From contig JAMJFZ010002307.1 of the NCBI GenBank assembly GCA_026225945.1, forward strand, positions 1,212,001 to 1,276,000: a stretch of DNA of 64,000 bases. Direction: 5' to 3'. A model generated the notes under the pieces. It did not search any database and was not told the DNA's origin. It saw nothing but the letters and a program-made list of their open reading frames with translations. Of the stretch, positions 48,681 through 58,853 are shown one piece after another; within the stretch, counting starts at the first letter, position 1; every line of letters starts with the position of its first letter. Origin of the DNA: Cricetomys ansorgei (lineage: Eukaryota; Chordata; Mammalia; Rodentia; Nesomyidae). A program made the position numbers and the translations under genes.

Positions 48681-48908
48681 ACCCATCAACACTAGGCGTC
48701 ATAGTCCACCAAGCACTGAGCACTACTAACTGACAAGCATTAAGTGCTGTAAGCTCACCAAGCACAACATGATTTTCTATAGTAATGAGCAAAAGATCAA
48801 TTGGAAAGCTTATATAAACATATATTCTTGAGTAGCCCCCAGTACACACATCCCAAAGACTCTGTTTCCAGAGACTTACATATGGTCTCTGGAACCTACA
48901 TGTTTCTT

Positions 48909-49124
48909 TAAGAATTTTTTTAATATTTATGTATACATGTATATGTCTGTGTGTGTGCATGAATTACAAGTGTGGGTGCCTGTGGAGGACAGAAGAGGTG
49001 TTGGATGACCTGGAGCTGGAGTTACAGGCAGTCATGAGCCACCCCATGTGGTGCTTAGAACTGGACTCAGGTCCTCTGGGAGAACAGCAAGTACTAATGA
49101 CTGCAGAGACATCTCTCCAGTCCC
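48909..49124 (-). mobile_element. B2 SINE, antisense
   Basis: T/A-rich tail, 'gtggaggacagaagaggtg', 'catgagccaccccatgtgg' and 'agacatctctccagtcccg' are the complement of B2. Diverged. Confidence 0.88.
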
Positions 49125-50139
49125 GGGAGCCCACAGTTTTAATCGACACCTCCAGAGTGGTGTAGGTTGACCACAGACCACTGGCTTAAGGAACTGTTGT
49201 GGGGAGGGAGTGTGAGATGAGGATGCCAATTAATTAATTTGGCTGTTGATTGATGTGTATCACTGGAGTCTGCTTAGTAACTGTGCCTCTTCATAAAGCA
49301 TAGCAGAGAGAGGGGTTCTGATGCCTATCTTCTGCCAGAAACTACACTGGCTGCAAAATGCTACAGACAGTCTGCAACCTGACAAGACCATGAGTAAGCC
49401 AGCACCTAGGAAATCACACATACAGAGAAACTTCTTTTCCGGCCAGGGAAGGAATCATGCTTTGAAATCACATACCTTCTTGAAACTGACAATTAAATAA
49501 AGATAACCTTTAACATTCGGGGAGAACCTAAATGGTGACTTGGTACAAACCACCACAGAATGATTGCATAAAATGCACCCACTTTCTTCTCCAATTGGCC
49601 AGCACTTCATGACCCCCCAAGGATGAGTTTGCCAGGAAGACTCTGTGTGACCCTCGGACACACAGGGCCTTCCTCATCTTCAAGTGCCAGCCAGACCCTG
49701 AGACGCAGGCATGGTTTGGCACATGCTGCTTCATTCAGAGGCGTGTGACTTGCTTAGTTTCCCTAACTAGGTTGTTAAACTGCTAAGAGACAAGATGGGT
49801 CTATCCAGTTGACTTGTTTCCCACGGTGTCTAAAACATTGACAGACAAACAAGCTTAGCAAATTTTTGTTTGATTGAATAATGGCAATAAACACATTATA
49901 CTGTCTTCCTGACTAGTTACATCATGATGACTGATCCTCAGCATGGCAAGAACTTGACCATTACCAGGAGATTTTGAAATACAACGTAAGTTGTCCATCG
50001 CTATAAGACAGAATGAAAGAGCAGCAATAACAAACAAGTTATTTCATGGCACGGATCGTTTTTTTCAAAGATTTCATGGCAATTGTATCATTGGATTCCC
50101 ATGACAACCTTGAGAGTGATGTGTGAAAAGAGTTTGTCT
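49125..50139. other. Unique sequence
   Basis: Nothing recognised. Confidence 0.45.
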
Positions 50140-51465
50140 CCCAATTTTTTTTAATTATTGTGGCAAGAATGCTTCACCAGATGTACCTGACTGATAAAAT
50201 TTTAAGTGCACAAAACAGTATTGTTAACTCCAGGCTCCAAGCTTCACAGACCTCCAGAAAATGTTCATCTTGCACAGCCCAAACTCCCTACACAGGATCA
50301 ACTCCCCATTTCCGTTGCCTCTCGGCCCTGTCTCTCCTCTGTTTCTGTGAGTCTGGGTGTTTTGAATGTTTAAGTGAAACAGGCAGTATTTGGCTCTTGG
50401 ATCTGCTTCTTTCACCTGGTCTTTCGGGTCCCTTCATGCTGTCAAATACAGCACTATTTCTGTCTTTTGGAAGACTCAAAAATATTCTATCTTAAAGTCC
50501 GTGCCACATTTTTTTTATCTGTCCATCAATGGTGGGCCTTAAGTTTGCTTCCTTTCCCAGCTATAAAGCTGAGTAGGTGCCGGTGTCTCCTGGAGATCCT
50601 GACTTTGAATCTTTCTGATATACAGACCGGGGTGGATGGCTAGATCATACGGCAGGCTTTTTATCTTTCGGTGGAATCTACACACTCAGACTGTTTTTCT
50701 TAGTGACTGAACCTTCCCATTTTACATCCCAATCTCTCCAGATTTTTGTCAACATTTGTTATCTTTTGTTCTTAGTAACAGTCATCATCACGGGTATGAG
50801 GAAATAGCTCAATATGATTTTATTTTGCATTTTGCTGGTATTTAGTTATGATGCATGTCTTGACACATTTATTAGTCATTTATTTGTTTTCTAAGGGAAG
50901 TATCTATTCAGGTCCTTTGACACTTCTAAAATTGAATTTGCTTTGGTGCAATTGAGTTGTAAGAGTTTTCACATAGTGTACAAAGCAACTTCTTTATGTC
51001 TTGCAAATATCGCCTTCCTTTCTTTAAGTTGCAGTTTTGCTCTGCTATTTTTTTAATGTGTAAAGGGTTTTTCATGTGACAGCCTCACATTTCTGCTCTC
51101 AGTTTTGTTGCTTGTGGTTGCTAGCTGATAGCCAAGAAACTGAACCTAAACAGTGCCATGGCATTTTCTCATTCTGCTCCAGGTTTGCCACTCTTTAATC
51201 CCTTCTGCCCAAGGTTAGGATGTATGAGAACAGCCCAATTATTCTCTTTTGCATAATAGTATCAGGCTTCCTGATAACATCTGTTGAAGTTTTTATCCTT
51301 AGTGCCTTGTCAAAGGCCAGATGACTAATTCCTTGATTTGTTTCTGGGTTCTGCTCTGTTCTGCTGATCTATGTGTCTATTTAGTGCCAACAGCATACTG
51401 TTTTGATTACTACAACTTTGTAATATACTTTGACAGTGGGAAGTATAATGACTCCAGCATTGTTT

Positions 51466-51797
51466 TGTAGCAGTATGCCTATGGCACAGCTCTCCAAGGA
51501 AGAAAAGGTAGCATTTTTCATATGTGGAAGCCCTGCCAGACCTCAGCTGAGGGAACTACCATCAGGGCAAGAGCCATACTCAACAGTGGAACCCTGAGCA
51601 TCCGAGCTCAGGTGTTTTTATTCTTTCAGAACTCATCAGGTATTCTATTGATTACATATGCAAATCATTAGCAATTAAACATCCTTCACAGAAATCCAAA
51701 ACCTGCAAACAATACAAAATGCCAAGCCTATGCATCCCTTTTTCTAACAGTGCACAAAAACAATTATTTTACACAAAACTAAAAATAAATTTCTACA
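51466..51797 (-). repeat. 3' LTR-like end
   Basis: On the minus strand this runs TGTAGAAATTTAT to CTGCTACA, 332 bases, with an AATAAAAAC polyadenylation-type signal near 51615-51625. A purine-rich AGAAAAAGGG lies just upstream (complement at about 51802-51815), where a polypurine tract would be expected. Confidence 0.65.
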
Positions 51798-53146
51798 ACA
51801 TTACCCTTTTTCTGTATAAAAAATTGCTTTACCTTTACAACACAAGTTAACACTACACTAGCAAAACTATTATTTACAAGAGGAACAATTATGAGGCTTC
51901 TAATGCACATGACCAAATGATAACAAAGTCTATCAAGCTTTTTACAATGTCTTTGAATAGCAGAAAAACATTACCAATGTCCAATTATCTAGAATCCACT
52001 CATGATCTTCTGAGCTCCTCCAAAGGACTTGGATCTGGTTCTGTCCTTTACAGCACACACAGCTTATCCTCCAGGCTCTGACTTTCTCCACTCCACTGCT
52101 GCTGCTGTTCTTGGTGGTCATCCCATGGTACTGGCATTTTCAAAACACTGGGTTCTCTTGATGCAACTGGGATGCACTTTCACCAAAAGCTTCTCCAAGG
52201 CTCTCTTCATGGTACCAAGCCTCAACTTCTTTACATGACCCCTTCTATCTGAGCCTTCAACTGCTACTGAGGCTGCATCTTCACCAATGACCTTTCCTGA
52301 CCTCTCATAATGCCAAGCCTCTCAAAAGACCTCTCATGCCTTCAAAACTAGCATCATCTGGGTAACAATTACAGTACCAAGTTTGGCCACCAGCACAAGA
52401 TTCAACCTTGGCCAGTTCTGGAAGATAGCTTCTGTGTGATGAGCCTGAGGAAACTCTTTCCAGGTTTAAGATAGAGTCTGGTTTGCTGGAAAAACAACTA
52501 GTTCTTGTCTGCAGGAAAGGTTCCCTCGTGAGAGGAGTTATCACTTATAGACAAGTTTGCAGAAAAAAAAAAGAACTGTTCAGTTTAACAAAGCAGCTTT
52601 TTGGCTCTAAGCCATGGCTTCCACAACAGCAGGGAGTCCTGGGCCAATGAGAAGACTCCCTGGTTGAAACAGTCTGGCAGTTTGGCATTTTATCTCACAA
52701 CTGCTATGGGGAAACATATACCCTTCTTCATAGATTTCAAACACAAGACCCGCTTGGGCCTCACACAGAAAAAAGCCATCAACAAACTCAGTGTATAGAA
52801 CAGTATGCTCTGGTTTCCATTTCCTGTGCCCTGGCTATCAACAGCGTCAGAAGGGAGAGTCAGCTCCATGATCAGGAAGACTGAGAAAACTTGCTTCTTT
52901 CCTCCTCCCAGATAAATTTTGTTTTTACCATGAAAATTTATCCAAAACATTTGTCCAAAACATGGCTCTCACTTAGGAGCTTCTTCCTCCTTTACAACTC
53001 TCTCTTATAGAACTTTCCTTTAATTAATACCTTAATCTCTGTCCTCTGGGAACTGCTCTGCGTGTACTTCACTGGACTCTGTGAGGTCTGGAGTTTCTTT
53101 CTCTTCTTCTTTGTCTCCACTTTGGATTAGCTGGCATGATGTTGTG

Positions 53147-53164
53147 CCCCCATGTTGGGCGCCA
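53147..53164 (-). promoter_or_regulatory. Lysine-tRNA-type primer-binding site
   Basis: The complement reads TGGCGCCCAACATGGGGG two bases after the LTR end. It differs at two positions from the lysine-1,2 tRNA primer-binding sequence used by beta-type retroviruses. Confidence 0.8.
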
Positions 53165-53166
53165 CT

Positions 53167-53573
53167 TGTAGCAGTACACTGCAATCTTTTACCCTCAATT
53201 TAGGAAAAAAGAAAGAAAAGAGAGAAAGAATTCTTCACCACTTTTGCAAGCAGCCTTGATATAGAATGAGAGAAAGATAGAAATCTTCATGCCTTTTTAG
53301 GATGTCCTAAGATACTAAGTTAGACTAGCATCAGATTTTTTTATGCCTTAAGCCAAAAGTTCCCATACATCCATGCAGCACACAATGCCCACAACAAGCT
53401 ACACAGGCCAGAATGACTGCACCTAACCAAATTATAGCCACCTGCATCAAGCATTCAAAACATAACTCACAAACAGCCACACCTGGGGTGGGAACATAAA
53501 CCTAATCCAAATGCCATTTTGTGTTTTTAAAGAAACCAAAATAACAAAAACTTCTTCCAAGTGTTCCACTACA
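53167..53573 (-). repeat. 5' LTR
   Basis: 407 bases on the minus strand from TGTAGTGGAACACTTGG to TACTGCTACA, with a CATAAAAAAA TATA-like box. Apart from the last ten bases and the first five, it shows no similarity by eye to the other end of the element. Confidence 0.75.
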
Positions 53574-54300
53574 TTGTTCCTCTTAAAATCACATTGACCA
53601 TTCTGAGCCTTTTGCAGTTAAACATAGAATTCATTTTTCTGTTTCTATAAAAAGGAATGCCTTTAGGATTTTTATAGAGACTAATGAATCTGTAGATTGC
53701 TTTGGGATAATTCAATTTATTTTAATAATCTTCTGTCTTCCATTCCATGAACATGGGTTATCTTTCCATTTATTTGTTTCTCCACTCATATGTTAAAGTT
53801 TTAGTACTTAACCTTCTCAGTTCAGTTTATTCCTGAGTATTTTGCACTTTTGATACCATTACAAATCATATTTTCTTTCTTATTGGGTAGTTCAATATTA
53901 GTGTGTATACATGTTGCTAATTTAGTAAGTTAGTATTATGTCCTACAACTTTGCTAAGCTTATGTGTTAGCTTCAACAAGAGTAGGAGAGGATGGTCTGG
54001 AGAGTTTGCTCCAAATAAGAGGATGTCCTCTACAAAAGAGTTCATTTGGTTTCCTGTCTGACATAGAACTTTTAATTTTTTGTCCAACTGTTCCAGTGAG
54101 GTTTCCAGTAATATGTTGATTGAAGTTACAAGAGTGGGCATCTTGTCCTTGTCCATGATTCTTTGAAGAAGCTTTGAGGTTTTCTGTGTTGAATACTACA
54201 TTAGACATAGACTTTTTCTTAGATAGTCTTTATTTATATTGAGATATTTTCCTTCTAAACTCTTTTGAGTGTCTTTATTCATGAAAAGGTATTGAATTCA

Positions 54301-55419
54301 GAGGTTTCCTCCTCAATTTGTAGCTAAGGAAGGTGCAACTCAAAGACTCTTAAAGACAATGTGCCTTCCTGGTCTAAAGACCATATGTGGATTTTTAAGG
54401 TGATTTTTCTGATGCAGGGGCCTTGCTGGGACACTGATCTGCTGAAAAGCATGCCCTCTCCCCACCCCACCCAACTGTGTGACTTTGTGCAGGTCATACC
54501 TTCAAAAGCTGTGGAAGCTGACTTGCAAAAGGCCCACTGACTCACAAAACATCAAAATTAAAACCAAACATCCATTTGCTCCTTTCAATGGCCCATGCTC
54601 TGGGTCAAGGTGCACTTATTTGCATGTTAAAAGAGAAGGATGAAGGTTGGATAATGGTAAAGATACTTGTAGATTTGTTGTGACCAACCAGGAAGCAGAG
54701 AGATGAATTCTGGTGCTAAACATGCTGTCTTATTATTCAATTTAAGACTCAGCTCATAGAATGGGTCATAAACACAGTTAAGATTGATCTTCCTAGGTCA
54801 GTTAATCTAATCTAGATAATCCCTTAGAGGCATGCCTGGAGGACTGTCTCCTAAGTGATTCTAGATCCCACCAAATTGATGAAACTAAATATCACATACA
54901 GAAGGGAGAAATGCCAATCTATAACCTGAGAGAACTTCACGTAAGCAAGATGAATAGAAGGAAAATAATCATTCATAGTGTACACTGTGCAGTTGAAAAA
55001 TTATAGAGGTTGAATCTGATGCTCTGTCCATTACTACAGCTCTGTCAATCACTCTGTTCTATAAGTTGCTTTACTTTGAGAGAGGATCAATGGTATTCAA
55101 TCTTCCAAGGTTAGATCTATCCCTCACCCAAATCCATTCCCATCAGAGAGGAACTTTACTCCATTTTTATAGCATGAAATAAGACTTACAGTTTGAGAGC
55201 TAAGAAGGAAAAAATATAAAGAGAATGGGAAGAGATTGTTATGGCAATGTTCATATGATTATTGAAAACTGGCAAGCTTTAGCATGTTTCCAACCTTTCT
55301 TCTAAAGCCAAAACCTTCAATTCTCTTAGAGGGTGGAAGAAAGGAGGTGGGAAGAACCTAAAGGACAGAAGCTAAACCCACACCAAATCAGGCAACTGGT
55401 TAAAGAGATAGTGCTGAAA
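54301..55419. other. Unique sequence
   Basis: Nothing recognised. The frames present are under 80 codons. Confidence 0.45.
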
Positions 55420-55552
55420 GGTGTTCATCCAGTTTCCTAACTGCTGATGTAGCTAATGTAGTATGTGATCCTGAGTTTGGATCCCCAAAACTCACATAAA
55501 CCTGAACATGACAGTAAACATTTATAATCCTAGTATTTCTACAGCAGGGTGG
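55420..55552 (+). mobile_element. Possible B3-type SINE fragment
   Basis: 'gatcctgagtttggatcccc', 'aaactcacataaacctgaac' and 'atttataatcctagtattt' resemble a B3 head and the start of its B1-like half. Confidence 0.45.
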
Positions 55553-55654
55553 GAAGTCAGGGCAGGAACTCAAGGCAGAAAACTGGAGGCAGGATTTGAA
55601 GCAGAGCTCATGGAAGAACACTGCTTACTAGGTTACTTTCCATGGTTTTACTCT

Positions 55655-55931
55655 TTTCTCCTTCCTTTCTTCCTTTCTTCCTTTCTTTCTTTCTTTCTTT
55701 CTTTCTTTTCTTTCTTTCTTTCTTTCTTTTCTTCTTTTCTTCTTTTCTTCTTTTCTTCTTTTCTTCTTTTCTTCTTTTCTTCTTTTCTTCTTTTCTTCTT
55801 TCCTTCTTTCCTTCTTTCCTTCTTTCCTTCTTTCCTTCTTTCCTTCTTTCCTTCTTTCCTTCTTTCCTTCTTTCCTTCTTTCTTTCTTTCCTTCTTTCTT
55901 TCTTCTTTCTTTCTTTCTTTCTTTCTTTTTC
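55655..55931. repeat. 280-bp pyrimidine tract (expanded B1 tail)
   Basis: A pure C/T tract on the plus strand is organised as TTTC, then TTCTTTTC, then TTCCTTCTTTCC arrays, and finally TTTC again. It joins the 3' end of the antisense B1 and is best explained as its A tail after slippage. The apparent 158- and 139-codon frames across it (poly-Phe/Ser or poly-Lys/Glu) are artefacts. Confidence 0.97.
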
Positions 55932-56069
55932 TCAAGACATGGTTTCTTTGTGTAGCTCTGGCTGCCCTGGAACTCACTCTGTAGACCAGGCTGGCCTCAA
56001 ACTCACAGAGATCTGCCTGCCTCTGCCTCCTGAGTGCTGGGATTAAAGGTGTGTGCCACCACCACATGG
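55932..56069 (-). mobile_element. B1 SINE, antisense
   Basis: A well-preserved B1: 'ggctggcctcaaactcacag', 'gagatctgcctgcctctgcc' and 'gtgctgggattaaaggtgtg'. It is the least diverged SINE in the window. Confidence 0.97.
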
Positions 56070-56285
56070 AAATGTCTTGCTTTCTTATACCTCCAGGTGC
56101 ACCTACCCAGAAGTAGCACTGTCCACAGTGGACTGGGTCCTCCCATAATTAATCGCCAATCAAGAAAATGCCCAACAGACATTTCCACACTCCAATCCAA
56201 TGGAGGCAATTTCCTAATTGAGGTTTCCTCATCCCAGATGACACTGGTTTGTGTCAAGTTGAACAAAACAACCAGAACAAGACAT

Positions 56286-57269
56286 TTACTATTTCAAAAC
56301 AAAAATTCATTATCAGTTACTCTCTGTGTGTTCCATAAGAGACTTTGACTCTGCTTCCATAAGACAGTCTTAGATCTTTCTTCCTCAGTAAGCTTCATGC
56401 TCGGCTGAGAGCAAGATAGCCACCATTGAACCTGGCAGCCATGTGTGACACAGTAGTGTCTATAGCAGGGTGGGAAGAACAAAGAGTCTTCCAGAACTTC
56501 CCAGCAGTCCCTCATCACTCCAGACTATTTGTAGAATCAGATGATATGTCTATGTCCAACCAATCACTGACAAAAGGATCCAACATCTAAAGGTTTAAAC
56601 CTACAAAGAGATACCACAGGGGCCAAGGCCAGGGCTGGGGCCTGCTTGCCCTGAAGAATACAATCACTTACTTGGGTGGATATCTGAACAGAACCAGAGG
56701 CTTATTATGGAGGAGGAAGGGTGTGTGAGAAAATACAGTAGATAACCAAAAGTACCTTCCAAATAATCTCCTAAAATGTTAGTTTTTCTTAGCAAGGTAC
56801 ATTCTAACCACTACTAGTTGAAGAGCACAATGACATTTTCTTCTTTAAGAATTGCTTTCATGCTGTCCTCTGTCCCTGGGAAATCTGGGGCCAATACAAG
56901 CAGCAAGAGGCTTTTGCAAGTCCTTTCTAACTGGAGAAATGGTGACCCAAGATTGAATTCTTTTTCACTGTAGTCTTCTGACATACAATTTTGCTCAAGG
57001 AAGGAATAGAAGTGGGAACTTTGATTATTTTATATAAGTTTAATGACTCTCCAACACACAAACCTGTGAACTCTATCTGTAAAGGAAAATAAGATGCCCT
57101 TTTCATGTTTATTCACCCTGTGGAACTCGGTTCTATAAATAGATGATGAGCTGAGTTATGAACCTCATTAATTCCTTCCAGGCCTGATATAAACTTTTAT
57201 GACGGCAAGAATTGAGGCTCCAAGCTAGAAATGGTCCATGTCCTGGCAGTGTTCATTAGCAAAAGATAT
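56286..57269. other. Unique sequence
   Basis: No repeat or exon was recognised. Confidence 0.45.
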
Positions 57270-57409
57270 CTGCAGAGTCCGCAGATGTAGGATGCCTTCC
57301 ACATCTTCAGAGTCCCTGAGCTGTGGGCACCTTCCTCATCTGCAGGGTCCCCAGTTGTAGGACACCTTCCTCATCTGCAGGGTCCCTGGGCTGTAGGATG
57401 CCATCCTCG
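57270..57409 (+). repeat. 35-bp minisatellite, 4 copies
   Basis: Four consecutive 35-base units begin at 57270, 57305, 57340 and 57375. Each starts CTGCAG (CTTCAG in unit 2) and ends near CCTTCCTCAT. The units differ at several sites, with units 3 and 4 the closest. Confidence 0.97.
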
Positions 57410-58384
57410 CTACAATCACAAATGTTATCCAGAACCAGGGACCCTTCAACTGCAATTCTAATATGCTTTAGTGTCATGGATGAGCAGAAGTGAGAGAAAA
57501 ACAGACCCTAAGTCAGACAAGAACGGTCCAGAGAAAGTCCAGTCTTTACACATCTTCAAACTTCTCCCATCTAGATGGAGAGACATGCCTAAGAATCAAC
57601 AGACCTAAAGGTTCTGTCAAAGAGCATGTCAAGAACATGAACGCATTCAGAACACATGTATGTGGAGTTTACATAAGCTTTTTGGGGAATTTGATAAGTC
57701 TTTCTTCTTCTTACTATCCTGTTCCCTCATTTGATCTCCCTTGTAAAAATATTCTGTTTGCCTCCCCGCTCCTGTGTTCAGTGTGTCTGCGGAATGTCCT
57801 AGCCCGTGCTCTTTTTCATGTCCCTCAATGCCCCTCGTTGTACCTGAAAAGTTCTTAGGTCCCATGGTTACCCAGAGGGTCAAAGTGACACTCCCCCAAA
57901 CTGAATATTGCTGATGATTGGATACCACAGGAATTGTAACAGCCACAGCTGCAATAGCTGTCCAAATAAAGATGTTTAGAACTAGCAGCCATTGTGAAAG
58001 ATAACACCCTGTTACAAATCAATTTGCTACCCTTCCTTGAATGATATTCAGCCTGGTGTTCACACTGGCTATCAGGTGGCTTGGTATTTCCTGAACCGAT
58101 TTACCTGTGCTAATAGTGACTTGTCACATACAGAAGAAAAAATGCTGAAAGACTAAGAAGAAAAACAAGAATCCTAGGTCTTGGGGTTCTTTCCATTGTC
58201 CAATTATCTAAACATGTTTCTAGGAGGGTAGAAGACTACGCTTCCTGTATCTGCATAGAACAGTGGTCAGTTGTAGGCTGTGAACTGAGTTAAACACTAC
58301 AGTAGAGTTTCCCAGCCTCTGAAACGTTCCTCCCCATATTATTTTGATTGGCCATTATCATCACTCGAGGAAATGACTGCAAAC
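57410..58384. other. Unique sequence
   Basis: Nothing recognised. The 122-codon frame at 57490-57858 has no domain features. Confidence 0.45.
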
Positions 58385-58505
58385 ACTATCCCCATTTTAT
58401 AAGTGAATAAATTTAATTTTAGAGGTTGTGTGCCATCTGTAGCTTTATACAAGTAGCTGGTAAAAGAAAAAAGAAATTCCTAGCTCTAAAGTCTGGATTG
58501 TGACT
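58385..58505 (+). mobile_element. MIR element
   Basis: 'tccccattttataagtga', 'aagtagctggtaaaag' and 'aaagtctggattgtgactc' fit the 3' half of MIR. Confidence 0.65.
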
Positions 58506-58508
58506 CTC

Positions 58509-58853
58509 TCAGTTGCTTTTCTGTTGCTGTGATAAAATCCCATGCCCAAGTGCAACTGAAGAAAGAAAGGGTTTATTTTGGTTTATGGTTCCACAGGGCT
58601 AGAGTCATGGCCAGGACAGCACAGCATGGTGGCAGGATCAGGAAGCTGGTTCATTACATTTTATCCATAAACAGGAAACAGAGAAAGAGCAGGAAGTGGA
58701 GGCAGACTATAAACCCTTAAATCCCTTCCCCAATGGCAGGCTTCATCCAGCAAGGCCCCACCTTCTAGAGGTGCCTTCTCAAATAGTGCCACTACTAGGA
58801 ATCAAATATTCATGAGCTAATGAGGGGACATTTCTCATTCAAACCACCACACC
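58509..58853. mobile_element. Muroid interspersed repeat
   Basis: 'ttttctgttgctgtgataaa', 'aagaaagggtttattttgg', 'gcaaggccccaccttctag' and 'cattcaaaccacca' are signature parts of a very common muroid repeat whose class I cannot state with certainty. Confidence 0.7.

Larger units (their letters stand above)
51466..53573 (-). mobile_element. Non-autonomous ERV-like (class II) LTR element
   Basis: The 2.1-kb insert starts with TGTAG and ends with CTACA. It is bordered by ttgttt (51460-51465) and ttgttc (53574-53579), a 6-base duplication with one mismatch, typical of class II (ERVK-like) elements. On the minus strand it reads 5' LTR, primer-binding site, an internal region with no retroviral frame, a purine-rich stretch and a terminal LTR-like segment. 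The internal part resembles non-coding internal sequence of rodent ERVs, but I cannot name the family. It would have relied on proteins from another element. Confidence 0.8.
50140..54300 (-). mobile_element. Ancient antisense L1M, split by an LTR element
   Basis: On the minus strand this is ORF2 and 3' UTR of an old eutherian L1. The left block (50140-51465) has 'gaatgcttcaccagatgtac'-type, 'tggctagatcatacggcag' and 'tttgattactacaactttgt' landmarks. The right block (53574 to about 54300) resumes with 'gaatctgtagattgctttgg' and other internal ORF2 antisense sequence. The join across the insertion is continuous in L1 order. High divergence indicates it predates the rodent-specific repeats. Confidence 0.88.
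55553..56285. mobile_element. Muroid interspersed repeat split by a B1
   Basis: The left part (55553-55640: 'ggaggcaggatttgaagcag', 'gaacactgcttactaggtta') and the right part (56075-56285: 'ttgctttcttatacc', 'ccatcaatcaagaaaatgcc'-like, 'tttgtgtcaagttga') form a familiar rodent repeat when the B1 and its tail are removed. I cannot name the family with confidence. Confidence 0.6.

Noticed and set aside
55508..56067. Open frames of 134-158 codons on both strands rich in Phe/Ser or Lys/Glu
   Set aside because: They are produced by the pyrimidine-only tract and the antisense B1; the repeat units contain no stop codon in several frames.
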